DNA from: Desulfomonile tiedjei DSM 6799
Lineage (GTDB): Bacteria > Desulfobacterota > Desulfomonilia > Desulfomonilales > Desulfomonilaceae
DNA: 64,000 nucleotides
Direction of reading: 5' to 3'
NCBI RefSeq assembly: GCF_000266945.1
Contig: NC_018025.1
Coordinates: forward strand, 3,100,001 to 3,164,000
How positions within the stretch are numbered: the stretch's first letter is position 1; every line of letters starts with the position of its first letter. The position numbers and the translations under genes are program-made. The notes under the pieces are model-generated. The model was not told where the DNA came from. It worked only from the letters and a program-made list of their open reading frames with translations, and did not search any database. Shown here one piece after another: positions 35,286-43,868 of this stretch.

Positions 35286-35796
35286 TCTCCCTGTCACCCC
35301 GTGGACTTCCCGGATGATCTGAATCGCTGTATTAATATTACTCTCTTTACCTGTGGCGCAACAATCGGTGATCCCCCCGGGTCTAAGCGTACCATGGGAA
35401 GAACCTCTTTGTTTTTCGACAGCGATCTGTTGCCATGCCCAGCACCAATACCAGAAACATTATTATCATCATCAAGGAAAGTACGACTCCGAGAACAACT
35501 CATCATGGAACCGACCTCCGGTGGGCCTCTAGACTGGGAGAGCAACAGAGATGGTCAAGATGTTGAGTAACGGAGTAGAAGAATTCTCGCTGGGACTTTT
35601 TATATTCCAGTTTCTCATACCAAGAGAGGGAGGATCGCAAAACACCAGCGAATCTATGTAGCTGGAAAATTAGGTCATTCTGTACCCAGCGATTCTTGTC
35701 ACGTCTTTCTTACAGAACCGGGGTTTACTTCTGATGGAAGATCTGATAGTTTAGTTTTACTTACAGTACAGCACTTCTATTAGTGAGGTTAAAACA
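35286..35796. other. Gene-free stretch
   Basis: About 510 bases after the export lipoprotein. An 89-codon frame (35301-35570) overlaps an equally long antisense frame, lacks a ribosome-binding site and matches nothing I know. I see no clear repeat or promoter apart from the AT-rich tract near 35740-35790 upstream of the next gene. Confidence 0.4.
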
Positions 35797-36114
35797 ATGA
35801 CCGGACTGGTTGTGACCACGATAGAGGAGCTTAAGGCCATCCAGAAGAACCGGCCGCATCCCGCTATCATTATCGAATCCGAACTGGCCAACAACCTCCT
35901 TGTTTCCGGAGTCATCACGCCATTGGAAAACGGCGGAGGCTCGCAAAGGCAGATCACCAAGCTCAGAAAAGAGAACAGATCTTTCCCCATGTCAGAAGTC
36001 ATGGAAGTGCTACACGATCTCAGCACGTACAATGAATTCGAGCTGATACATGGACCTCATGGCAAGCAGATAAGGATTTACCCCAAAGCCTGCACTCGAA
36101 GAGAAGGCAACTAA
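35797..36114 (+). CDS. Small soluble protein of unknown function
   Basis: Unrecognised, 105 residues, with GAGG eight bases before the ATG. It begins with strands and helices (GLVVTTIEELKAIQ, HPAIIIESELANNLLVSGVI). A basic, polar central loop follows (GGGSQRQITKLRKENRSF), then a helix and beta hairpin with HGPHGKQIRIYP. No signal peptide or cysteine motif beyond one cysteine near the end. It precedes two other plus-strand genes at gaps of over 200 bases. Confidence 0.6.
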   Translation: MTGLVVTTIEELKAIQKNRPHPAIIIESELANNLLVSGVITPLENGGGSQRQITKLRKENRSFPMSEVMEVLHDLSTYNEFELIHGPHGKQIRIYPKACTRREGN

Positions 36115-36347
36115 AATTTCGGGGTCGGGCTTCTTCGGAGTCCGACTCCTCCCGTCACGTGAATCGACTCGCTTGCACCTTCAGAAATATGCCGGTTTGC
36201 TCGGCTCAGCATCCCCACGACAAAAAAACTTCGGAATCACCGGTCGTCTTTTCGCATCTTTTTCTGTAAAGCACTGTCAAAGAGGACGTAGGCTCACGGC
36301 TTGAACCGCTGCTGACAACGTTCATTTATAGGAAAGAGAGAGAGTCC

Positions 36348-36581
36348 ATGAAATGCCAATCTGACTACGGTCCTCCCGAAGATGTTTTGATGCAGAGCGA
36401 TGAATGCATAGAACCCTGGTGGGAGTCTGAGGCCGAACCGCCTCAGTCGATGGTTCCAGAAGCCCCGAAGAGTCCAGCGGAAACCATAATCGAACATGAG
36501 GCGCTGCGCAGAGGTTTGGTGAAGGTGGATGAAAACGGGGAACCGTGCATGTCTTGTCCCGATCAAGAAGAGAATCCGTAG
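36348..36581 (+). CDS. Small acidic protein with CxxC tail (family shared with 58534)
   Basis: Unrecognised, 77 residues, with GGAAAGAGAGAG before the ATG. The first half is acidic and Pro-rich. The end, EALRRGLVKVDENGEPCMSC followed by PDQEENP, closely parallels the end of the protein at 58534 (REAVRRGLLRVGGSEDELCL then TC). The shared pattern is RRGL-x-[KR]-V, about six residues, then C-x-[ST]-C. This supports it as real coding sequence. The cysteine pair could bind metal or be redox active. Confidence 0.65.
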   Translation: MKCQSDYGPPEDVLMQSDECIEPWWESEAEPPQSMVPEAPKSPAETIIEHEALRRGLVKVDENGEPCMSCPDQEENP

Positions 36582-36692
36582 CACGGATCTACACGGTCTC
36601 CTCCAGTTTCGATTCAGAGAATCGCTGCAGTGGTAATCAGAGGAAATAAAGAAGATTCCTTGCTGCTGCAGATGTCCTTGTTTGGCAAGAGA

Positions 36693-37742
36693 ATGGAAAT
36701 AAAGGCTTATTTGATATGCATGCTTGGCATAGCGATGGTATCGGGCATCGGTTTGGATTCAGATGCAGAATCCGGATACTTGCGGTCTCATCACACGGAG
36801 AACGGGTTCAGAAACATCGACAGCGGAAATTCCAGGGGGTTCATTGATTTCTTGAAATGGCAATGGGAACGATTCAGATCGAATCGCCCCAATCGGGAAC
36901 CACCTCAATTTCAATTGTATCGTAATAATCCTGCTTCGCTGAAATCCAATAACACGAGACCGTCTATCACCTGGATAGGTCACGCCACAGTCCTGATGCA
37001 ATTAAACGGAAAGAATATCCTTACCGATCCTCAATTCTCCGAACGCGCTTCTCCGGTGCAATTTGCCGGCCCCAAAAGGGTGATTCAACCGGGGATTGCA
37101 CTGGAGGATCTACCTCCTATAGATTTTGTTCTCATTTCCCACGATCATTACGATTCTCTCGATACTGAATCGGTGAAACGCCTTCGCCGGAGACACAACG
37201 GTGCAGACACAGTGTTCTTTGTGCCCCTGGGCCTCAAGAAATGGTTTCATGATGTGGGAGTGACGAACGTCATAGAGATGGATTGGTGGGACACGCGAAT
37301 CGTGGATCATCTCGAGATCATTTGCGTTCCGGTTCACCACTGGAGCCAGCGAGTTCCTTTCGTGCGAAATAAAACACTTTGGTCGGGCTGGGTTGTGAGA
37401 GATGAAAGTTTCAAGTTTCTCTTTTCAGGCGATTCAGGGTACACGCCTTTGTTCAAAGAAATAGGCAAGAGACTCGGCCCTTTCGATCTGGCTGCAATTC
37501 CCATAGGAGCGTACGAACCTCGTTGGTTCATGGGGCCTCACCATATTTCTCCTGAAGAGGCTGTACAGGTACACCAGGATGTGAGATCCAAGAAGTCTGT
37601 GGGAATTCACTGGGGTACGTTTGTGCTCAGCGACGAGCCCCTGGATGAGCCGCCTCGAAAATTAGAGGAAGCCAAGAAAGAAAAAGGAATCAGATCCGAC
37701 GAATTCATCGTGTTACAGCATGGAGAAACCTTGTGGTTATAA
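36693..37742 (+). CDS. Exported metallo-beta-lactamase-fold hydrolase, NAPE-PLD/UlaG-like
   Basis: Metal-dependent hydrolase of the NAPE-PLD/RomA branch. It has IGHATVLMQLNGKNILTDP, ISHDHYDSLD, VPVHHWSQR, FSGDSGYT and GIHWGTF. The usual HxHxDH reads HDHYDS, so the second-site histidine is serine, which may leave a single metal. MEIKAYLICMLGIAMVSG at ATG 36693 resembles a signal peptide; the frame is open to GTG 36630, so the start is uncertain. The natural substrate cannot be told. It converges with the transglutaminase gene. Confidence 0.82.
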   Translation: MEIKAYLICMLGIAMVSGIGLDSDAESGYLRSHHTENGFRNIDSGNSRGFIDFLKWQWERFRSNRPNREPPQFQLYRNNPASLKSNNTRPSITWIGHATVLMQLNGKNILTDPQFSERASPVQFAGPKRVIQPGIALEDLPPIDFVLISHDHYDSLDTESVKRLRRRHNGADTVFFVPLGLKKWFHDVGVTNVIEMDWWDTRIVDHLEIICVPVHHWSQRVPFVRNKTLWSGWVVRDESFKFLFSGDSGYTPLFKEIGKRLGPFDLAAIPIGAYEPRWFMGPHHISPEEAVQVHQDVRSKKSVGIHWGTFVLSDEPLDEPPRKLEEAKKEKGIRSDEFIVLQHGETLWL

Positions 37743-37764
37743 ATAATTCCAGGACCTTCTGTCT

Positions 37765-39861
37765 TCACGACGCGTTCATCTTTACAGATTTCGCTGATAT
37801 TCTCTTGAGATCCGAGACCATTTTTTTCCGGGCATGTTCCAGGCGACCGATGGAAAAGGTTTTCTTGCCGAATCGTTCGTCAAAGTAGGTGCGCATAAAC
37901 TCCGCCAGCGTTTCAGCAACATGTGGAGCGTTTTCCGAGACTTCCATAGCGTTGAGTTCGTGCCACTGGTGCACCTTATCCAGGAAGCCTGCCCGAACGA
38001 GATCCTGCATAGCTGAAAGATAAACTGAAGAAGGTGGGCGACGGTTCCTGCGAACCGTGTACGCTCCCAGGAATAGAGATAAAGCCCCCACCGCCCCGCA
38101 AAGCGCGACAACAAAATATGGCCGAAGAATTGAGCGGATCTCCTCGAATTCTATGTCAGAATCGAACAATTCCTGGATTACCGAATAGATTCGTCGTTGA
38201 TCTCCCCTGTCGAAATACACCACATATTTCGTCCACTTTTTCTCAATAGTGTCATAGAGATCCGTTGCAAACTGCCGAAGATAACTCTGTGTTTCCAATC
38301 GAGAGGCAGGAGTGGGTTCGAGCAGCGTCCACTGGTCGTCTCCCAAACCGGCTTCAACCCATGCGTGGGCATGTGCGAATCGTACCGTGTATTCACCGGG
38401 TTCCGATGAGCGTTCCATACCGGAGAAGCCTTCTACAACGCGGGCAGGAATCCCTTCAGCCCTGAGAAGCAAGCACAACGCGCCTGCAAAATATTCACAG
38501 TGTCCCGAGCGGCTCTGAAATAAGAAATGTTCTATCGGATGAGCATCCGGAGGTGGAGGAGAAGGCTCAAATTCATACCGAAAATGGTCCCTCAAACCGG
38601 AAACCAGTCGCTTGGCTTTTTCGGACGGCAGAGTCGCTCCTGCAGAGAGTTGCCGGGCAAATTCCGCAATTTTCGGTGTGATTCCCGTCCTGTCCAGATT
38701 AACGATCTCGGATCTTCGACCCATAGGAAAAGGTCTGTTCAGGACAGTAACTTCATAGGAATCCGAGAATAGGAATGGAGAATCGACGAGGATTTCTCCA
38801 GTCGGATCTATGTACAGGGGGTGCCGCATCCGACCGAATGCACTGATGGGAAGACCGCTGGCATAAATGGTATTTGTCTGAAGCTTGTACGGGATGAACT
38901 GATAGACAGTGGCAATAGAGTAATCTACAGGTACGGGTCTGCCGGCTGCTTTCCTGCCCTCGGCAGCCGTCCAATTCTTGCCGTCAAACTTCTCCAGGGC
39001 TCTTCCTCGCCAGTAGGGTTCTTTGGAAAGAGTCCCCCCTTCGAGCTTCACCAGAAAGGCAATACGCTGCCTATCACTCATGCCCATCATTTCCCGATAA
39101 GAAATCCGTTGGGCCATGCTGCTCAATTCCCCGCTTCCCGACATGGCCATTCTAAATCCCGGCATAGAAAAAAACGGACGCGGCAGAAGCACAAAAGACA
39201 ACAATGTACCGGCTACCACCACAATCGTGTACTTCGCCAGGCGTCCTGCAGGAACATTCTCAGGTTCCCGTCTTCCGGTTACCCGGTCATCCTGAGCGAG
39301 TCTACCCTTTCGGGCCGCATGAAATAGCAGAAGACTTGTCATAAACAAGAACAGATAGAGAGGGAGCAGAAGACCGAACAAAATGTGGTTCGTAATGATG
39401 CAGTTGATGAGTATCAGTCCCAAACTTAGAAGAAACACCTGCTCGACATTACGATCGGTTAAGACATTCAGCACTCGGACCATGAGGATTCCGAAAGAGA
39501 AATGAACAATCAGAGAAGGGAGTGAGAGTCGACCCCGAAAAACAACAGCGAAGCACACGAGGAGTACAAGATATATGCCAAAAAGAACGAATCCGGTCCG
39601 TTCGGATACGAGAAAAGGTGAGCCGTAATCGCGTCGCAGCAGTGCAAGAACAATCAGCGGAAGCAACAGGAGGAAGAGCGGGTGAAGTCCGCTCTCTATG
39701 CACGTAGAAGCGATGGAGACTGCAACCATAGCAGACAGAGACCATCGAAAAGCGCGATACCGATCCGGAGCAATGGAGACGAAAAAAAAGCCTCCGGGAA
39801 ATTCTTTCTTTCTCCCGAAAAAACTGCTCAAAAATGGAAGACTAGCGAGCCAGGATCGCAT
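37765..39861 (-). CDS. Membrane transglutaminase-like protein (TgpA/DUF3488 type)
   Basis: 698 residues. About six transmembrane helices lie in the first 220 residues, followed by a periplasmic region with the transglutaminase core. RSGHCEYFAGALCLLLRAEG supplies the catalytic cysteine, AHAHAWVE the histidine and WTLLEPTPAS the aspartate-region equivalent. One further membrane helix (near 585-605) and a cytoplasmic tail complete the TgpA layout. It overlaps the DUF58 gene by 20 bases and is the last gene of moxR-DUF58-tgpA, a widely conserved trio of obscure envelope function. Confidence 0.92.
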   Translation of the reverse strand: MRSWLASLPFLSSFFGRKKEFPGGFFFVSIAPDRYRAFRWSLSAMVAVSIASTCIESGLHPLFLLLLPLIVLALLRRDYGSPFLVSERTGFVLFGIYLVLLVCFAVVFRGRLSLPSLIVHFSFGILMVRVLNVLTDRNVEQVFLLSLGLILINCIITNHILFGLLLPLYLFLFMTSLLLFHAARKGRLAQDDRVTGRREPENVPAGRLAKYTIVVVAGTLLSFVLLPRPFFSMPGFRMAMSGSGELSSMAQRISYREMMGMSDRQRIAFLVKLEGGTLSKEPYWRGRALEKFDGKNWTAAEGRKAAGRPVPVDYSIATVYQFIPYKLQTNTIYASGLPISAFGRMRHPLYIDPTGEILVDSPFLFSDSYEVTVLNRPFPMGRRSEIVNLDRTGITPKIAEFARQLSAGATLPSEKAKRLVSGLRDHFRYEFEPSPPPPDAHPIEHFLFQSRSGHCEYFAGALCLLLRAEGIPARVVEGFSGMERSSEPGEYTVRFAHAHAWVEAGLGDDQWTLLEPTPASRLETQSYLRQFATDLYDTIEKKWTKYVVYFDRGDQRRIYSVIQELFDSDIEFEEIRSILRPYFVVALCGAVGALSLFLGAYTVRRNRRPPSSVYLSAMQDLVRAGFLDKVHQWHELNAMEVSENAPHVAETLAEFMRTYFDERFGKKTFSIGRLEHARKKMVSDLKRISAKSVKMNAS

Positions 39862-40918
39862 GATCTTCTCCGTACCGGCTCCAGGTCAGATTTCCCGATT
39901 CATCGACTTCCACCAGAATACCATCTGCTTCTTGGCAAACGGTATTCCGGTCCCTATTCGTGTCCCACAACGCAAGGATAGTCAGCAACTCTCGGACAAA
40001 TTGCTTGCCCATACCCGGCCCAATGTTCAATCCGGGCCCTTGAAGACGTAAGGGAGCACGTGTTCGCGAGAAATGAACAATGAGAGAAGCCGCCTTGGAT
40101 AAGGCTTGTTCAGACGCATTTCGTGAAATTCGCACGATCACTTCGAGCGCATCCTCTTCAGCCGGCACTTTTGTTATCAGTGTTCCGGTACGGGCGGTTT
40201 TTTTCCATTCAATATGCTTGTAAGAATCGCCAGGGACATAATCGCGAAGCAAAAACGGCACAGTTCCAAAGAGGTTAACCCGCTCGACTCCTTTTCCCAT
40301 GCTTCCATACCAGTAAGGCATCTCATCGTGCACCGGTTGGATTTTCGGGAAAACCAGCACATCGCTAGCTTCGCAGATTGTCTTTGAATACCAGGCCAAT
40401 CCGAAAGGAAATGAAGATTTAACCGTTGCCGAGCCGATCCGGATATTCCCTCTGTTTGGTGTGGAGCACACAAGCCGGCAGGTTTGTTTTTCATTGTGCT
40501 TGAGTTCGGGAACGGTTACCCCTTCAGATCCGCAGATCAACGGATCGTTCTCTCTGATCGTCAGTAATGCAGAATGGGTCTCACCTTGTACCGTGAAAAT
40601 ATACTCCACAGAAAAATGCGATTGCGCAAACACCTCCTCCGGAAAACGACGGACTGCTCGTATATTCCGAAGATTCTTACGTGCCATGACATGAGAAACA
40701 GCAGCAAATCCAATTGCCAGAGAAAACATTACGATAAGAAAGTTGTTAGCCGTTCCTATTGCTGAAATAGGCAACCAAACGAGGAGAAACACCAGAACCC
40801 AACCGTATGGGGTCAATCTTATACGAATCTTCTCTTGAGCTCTGTCGACAATGGGTATTTTCACTGGAGCAAGTCTGAATCGATCAGATCGGTCCGTTGA
40901 CCGATTGGAGTACGTCAT
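39842..40918 (-). CDS. DUF58 domain protein
   Basis: 358 residues. Two adjacent transmembrane helices (about 37-75) precede a soluble part with the DUF58 signature FLLRDYVPGDSYKHIEWKK followed by TARTGTLITK, leading into a degenerate von Willebrand A-like fold. DUF58 proteins are encoded with MoxR ATPases and transglutaminase-like proteins, as here. The start overlaps the end of moxR by 35 bases and its end overlaps the transglutaminase gene, so all three are translationally linked. Confidence 0.92.
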   Translation of the reverse strand: MTYSNRSTDRSDRFRLAPVKIPIVDRAQEKIRIRLTPYGWVLVFLLVWLPISAIGTANNFLIVMFSLAIGFAAVSHVMARKNLRNIRAVRRFPEEVFAQSHFSVEYIFTVQGETHSALLTIRENDPLICGSEGVTVPELKHNEKQTCRLVCSTPNRGNIRIGSATVKSSFPFGLAWYSKTICEASDVLVFPKIQPVHDEMPYWYGSMGKGVERVNLFGTVPFLLRDYVPGDSYKHIEWKKTARTGTLITKVPAEEDALEVIVRISRNASEQALSKAASLIVHFSRTRAPLRLQGPGLNIGPGMGKQFVRELLTILALWDTNRDRNTVCQEADGILVEVDESGNLTWSRYGEDHAILAR

Positions 40919-41822
40919 TCAAAATGGTTTTCTTCATTTCTCTCACACTGCCTTCCACCGGCCCAGTAATGAGCACTCTGTGCAAGGCAACGGACACGAA
41001 TATTCTCCGCAGGTCTGATGGTATCACATAATCCCTGTCTTCCATGAGTGCAAGCGCCTGCATGGCTCGTTTGAGATGAAGGGCGCCTCGGGATGAAAGT
41101 CCGAGTTTGATTTGCGGATGAAATCTCGTTGCATGAACGATATCCAGAACATAGTCCATCACCGACGCATCGATATGGACCTCACGGACGCGTTCCTGGA
41201 GCACCGCTAAACCTTCCGGATCGGTCACGGCCTCAATGCGTTCAGCAAAATTATGCTCGATATCTCTCTCCAGAATCTCCCTCTCATGCTTCCGATCGGG
41301 ATACCCGAGAGTGATTGTGAGCATAAAGCGATCCAACTGGCTCTCGGGAAGATCGAAAGAACCGAATCGTTCCACCGGGTTCATGGTCGCTAACACGAAG
41401 AATGATGGGGGTAACTTGCGAGTGATCCCGTCTACCGATACTTTTCCTTCCGCCATCGCTTCCAACAATGCGGACTGAGTCCTGGGTGTAGTCCGGTTTA
41501 TCTCATCAGCAAGAAGAACCTCAGTAAAGATCGGTCCCTCTTTGAATTCAAATTCGGATGTCTTGGGATCGAATACATTCACCCCGACTACGTCGGATGG
41601 CAATGTATCGCTCGTGAACTGGATCCGTCGAAAACGCACCCCCATAGCCCGAGCTGCTGCCAAAGCCAGGAGAGTCTTTCCGACTCCGGGAATATCTTCA
41701 ATCAGGACGTGTCCTCGTGCAAGCAGCCCTATAAGGACGTTTCTAATTTCTCTTTCCTTGCCGACAAGGACTCCGCAAATCGCATGTACCAGTTGATTGA
41801 TTGTTTCGGACGGCCTTTTCAT
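40884..41822 (-). CDS. MoxR-family AAA+ ATPase
   Basis: Chaperone-like ATPase, probably acting on the DUF58 partner. It has Walker A IEDIPGVGKTLLA, VNVFDPKT, Walker B VLLADEINRTTPRTQSALLEAM, sensor 1 LATMNPVE and the arginine-finger region ESQLDRFML, then the lid with LSSRGALHLKRAMQALA. I prefer ATG 41822 (AGAGG six bases before); the frame continues to ATG 41924, which would add 34 residues without family likeness. It is first gene of the trio. Confidence 0.93.
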   Translation of the reverse strand: MKRPSETINQLVHAICGVLVGKEREIRNVLIGLLARGHVLIEDIPGVGKTLLALAAARAMGVRFRRIQFTSDTLPSDVVGVNVFDPKTSEFEFKEGPIFTEVLLADEINRTTPRTQSALLEAMAEGKVSVDGITRKLPPSFFVLATMNPVERFGSFDLPESQLDRFMLTITLGYPDRKHEREILERDIEHNFAERIEAVTDPEGLAVLQERVREVHIDASVMDYVLDIVHATRFHPQIKLGLSSRGALHLKRAMQALALMEDRDYVIPSDLRRIFVSVALHRVLITGPVEGSVREMKKTILNDVLQSVNGPI

Positions 41823-41969
41823 ACCACGCCTCTGCACACAGCCCCGGAAGGGGATACTTCTAAGATAAGAATATTCCATTGTCGGGACGACACTGTCAAC
41901 AGGCACAGAGATTACCTTGCTCATAGTTCCTTCGGATGATCGAAGACTTCGGCATTTTCCCTGAACTTG

Positions 41970-41978
41970 TGTTATAAT
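41970..41978 (+). promoter_or_regulatory. Extended -10 promoter
   Basis: TGTTATAAT (41970-41978) is a TGn-extended consensus -10 box about 50 bases before the start at 42029. No good -35 box is seen, as is usual for extended -10 promoters. Confidence 0.5.
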
Positions 41979-42028
41979 TTGCGAAACCTAGCCAGAGTTA
42001 AACTTGCCAAAATCTGAGAGGTCCGCCA

Positions 42029-42646
42029 GTGGTGTACAGCATGCAGTCAAATCCGCTTATAGAAGCAGCATTCCCATCTCCGGTTTACTTGAGCTTTATC
42101 GAGATTCTCCAGGAAGGGTTCATGCTTCCTGCTATGACAGGAACAAGCATCAGGGAAGTCCTCTGCAGTCAATGGGGAGTGGAAAACGACTATTTGGATC
42201 ATAGGATTAATACGGTCTTCCTGGACGGCAAACCAGTGGACAACGTAGATTCCGCAATCATCGTCGACGGCAGCGTGCTTGCGCTTTCTGCATCAATGCC
42301 CGGATTCGTGGGGGCGGCGCTGAGGAAAGGCGGATTCTATGCACCAATGCGCAGCGGGATAACCTACACCGAATCGATGACAACCGACGTCCATACCCGC
42401 TGTATCTTCACGTTGAAACTGTTCAATCTGGTAGCAGAAGAATTGGGCTCCAGTTTCCTCGTGAAAGGTGTTTGGTTGCCGAGCGCTTCTTTTCGCGAGT
42501 TTCTCTCCAGGCACGAGAAGAGCCTGTCAGATCGATGTTCGCGCTGGAATCTGGACGATCGAAATCTGAATCTGGCGGATCTGCTTAAATCGCCCATATG
42601 GAAAGACTCGGAATTCGTTCACTTTCGTGTTTCCGTTTCAGACTGA
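42029..42646 (+). CDS. Conserved-looking protein of unknown function with a beta-grasp-like N-terminus
   Basis: Unrecognised as a named family, 205 residues from GTG 42029 (GAGAGG seven bases before). The first part (LPAMTGTSIREVLCSQWG, INTVFLDGKPVDNVDSAIIV, DGSVLALSASMPGFVGAALR) has the small-protein look of a ThiS/MoaD-like beta-grasp with a hydrophobic turn. The rest is alpha-beta without motifs. Two cysteines are scattered. It sits between the MoxR trio and the RND genes; its start is 43 bases before the adaptor start, so coupling with the pump is possible but unproven. Confidence 0.6.
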   Translation: MVYSMQSNPLIEAAFPSPVYLSFIEILQEGFMLPAMTGTSIREVLCSQWGVENDYLDHRINTVFLDGKPVDNVDSAIIVDGSVLALSASMPGFVGAALRKGGFYAPMRSGITYTESMTTDVHTRCIFTLKLFNLVAEELGSSFLVKGVWLPSASFREFLSRHEKSLSDRCSRWNLDDRNLNLADLLKSPIWKDSEFVHFRVSVSD

Positions 42647-42688
42647 ACGTACACACATTTTTGCGTTTACAACAGGAAACGAGCTACC

Positions 42689-43864
42689 ATGAATCCTAAA
42701 GGGTTGAAAGAGATTCGGCTGCTCTGCCGGCTGGTCCTTCTTCTGAGTCTGTGCTCGAGCTTTTCAGCTTGTAGCAGATCCGATATGCAAGCCCACAAAG
42801 AACCGCCCCCGGTTCCCGTTTCCATTGCTGAAACGGTGCAGCAGGACACTCCCTTTTTTCTGGATGCAATCGGGAACGTTGCCGCGTTGAATACAGTTGA
42901 CGTGAAATCGAGAGTCACCGGAGAACTCATCAGGAGCTTCTTCAAAGCGGGGGATTATCTTACGGCAGGACAGGAGATGTTTACCATCGATCCTGCTCCC
43001 TTCGAAGCAAAAGTAAAGGAAGCGCAAGCGAAGCTCAACCAATCAAGGGTACAATATGAGCAAGCCCGGCGCGAATACGCGCGGTTTCAGGTACTCTATT
43101 CTGAAAAAGCAGTGAGTCAGGAGCAGCTTGAGACAAAACAGGTTGATATGAATTCCAAATTGTACCAGATGGAGCTTATTCAGGCTGAACTTGAAACAGC
43201 CCGTCTCAATCTGGGCTACTGCTTCATAAAATGTCCTTTGGATGGAGAATCAGGCGAAATCTTCATAGATAATTTCAACATTGTGAATGCCAATCAAGAT
43301 CGCCTGGTAACTCTGAAGCAAATCAAACCGATCAAGGTAAAATTTTCCGTGCCTGGAAAATACCTCGACCAATTGAGGAAGTATCATGCAGAGGGAAACG
43401 TTACGGTGTACGTTTCCGGCACCAGTACGGAAGACCTCACCGCCGGGCGCCTCACTTTGATTGACAATGCCATTAACCTCAAAACGGGCATGATTCCTCT
43501 TGAAGCGACGTTCGAAAATACAGATGGAAAGTTGTGGCCCGGCCAGTTCGTGCGTGTGCGGTTGGAACTCACGGTCAGCAAGAATGCCATTCTGGTCCCC
43601 CAAAGATCGGTGAACGAAGGACCCCAGGGACAATATGTGTGGGTGATGAACTCGGATAGCACCGTAGCAATAAAACCCGTGAAGATTGACCGAAGAAACG
43701 GAGAAATGGTTGTGCTCGCCGGAGGATTGGGTGCGGGAGAAAGAGTAATAACGGACGGGCAGCTCCTGTTGCGTCCGGGAGCGAAAGTCCTCGTCAGATC
43801 CGAGACGCAGCTCAAGCAGGTCGAGAAGACTCCTAATATGAAGACTTCGGAAAGCGGTTCATAG
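42689..43864 (+). CDS. RND efflux periplasmic adaptor lipoprotein
   Basis: Membrane-fusion subunit linking an RND pump to an outer-membrane channel. The signal peptide ends in FSAC, a lipobox-like site (Cys28). The order is beta-barrel and lipoyl halves (VDVKSRVTGELIRSFFKAGDYLTAGQ and the second half after the hairpin), a coiled-coil hairpin of about 70 residues, and the family block GRLTLIDNAINLKTGMIPLEA. LWPGQFVRVRL and VPQRSVNEGPQGQYVWV follow. It closely resembles MdtA/AcrA adaptors. The permease gene begins 4 bases downstream. No TolC gene is in the window. Confidence 0.94.
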   Translation: MNPKGLKEIRLLCRLVLLLSLCSSFSACSRSDMQAHKEPPPVPVSIAETVQQDTPFFLDAIGNVAALNTVDVKSRVTGELIRSFFKAGDYLTAGQEMFTIDPAPFEAKVKEAQAKLNQSRVQYEQARREYARFQVLYSEKAVSQEQLETKQVDMNSKLYQMELIQAELETARLNLGYCFIKCPLDGESGEIFIDNFNIVNANQDRLVTLKQIKPIKVKFSVPGKYLDQLRKYHAEGNVTVYVSGTSTEDLTAGRLTLIDNAINLKTGMIPLEATFENTDGKLWPGQFVRVRLELTVSKNAILVPQRSVNEGPQGQYVWVMNSDSTVAIKPVKIDRRNGEMVVLAGGLGAGERVITDGQLLLRPGAKVLVRSETQLKQVEKTPNMKTSESGS

Positions 43865-43868
43865 CCGC

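Noticed and set aside
35301-35570. 89-codon frame in the gap after the export lipoprotein
   Set aside because: No ribosome-binding site, equal-length antisense frame and no recognisable features.
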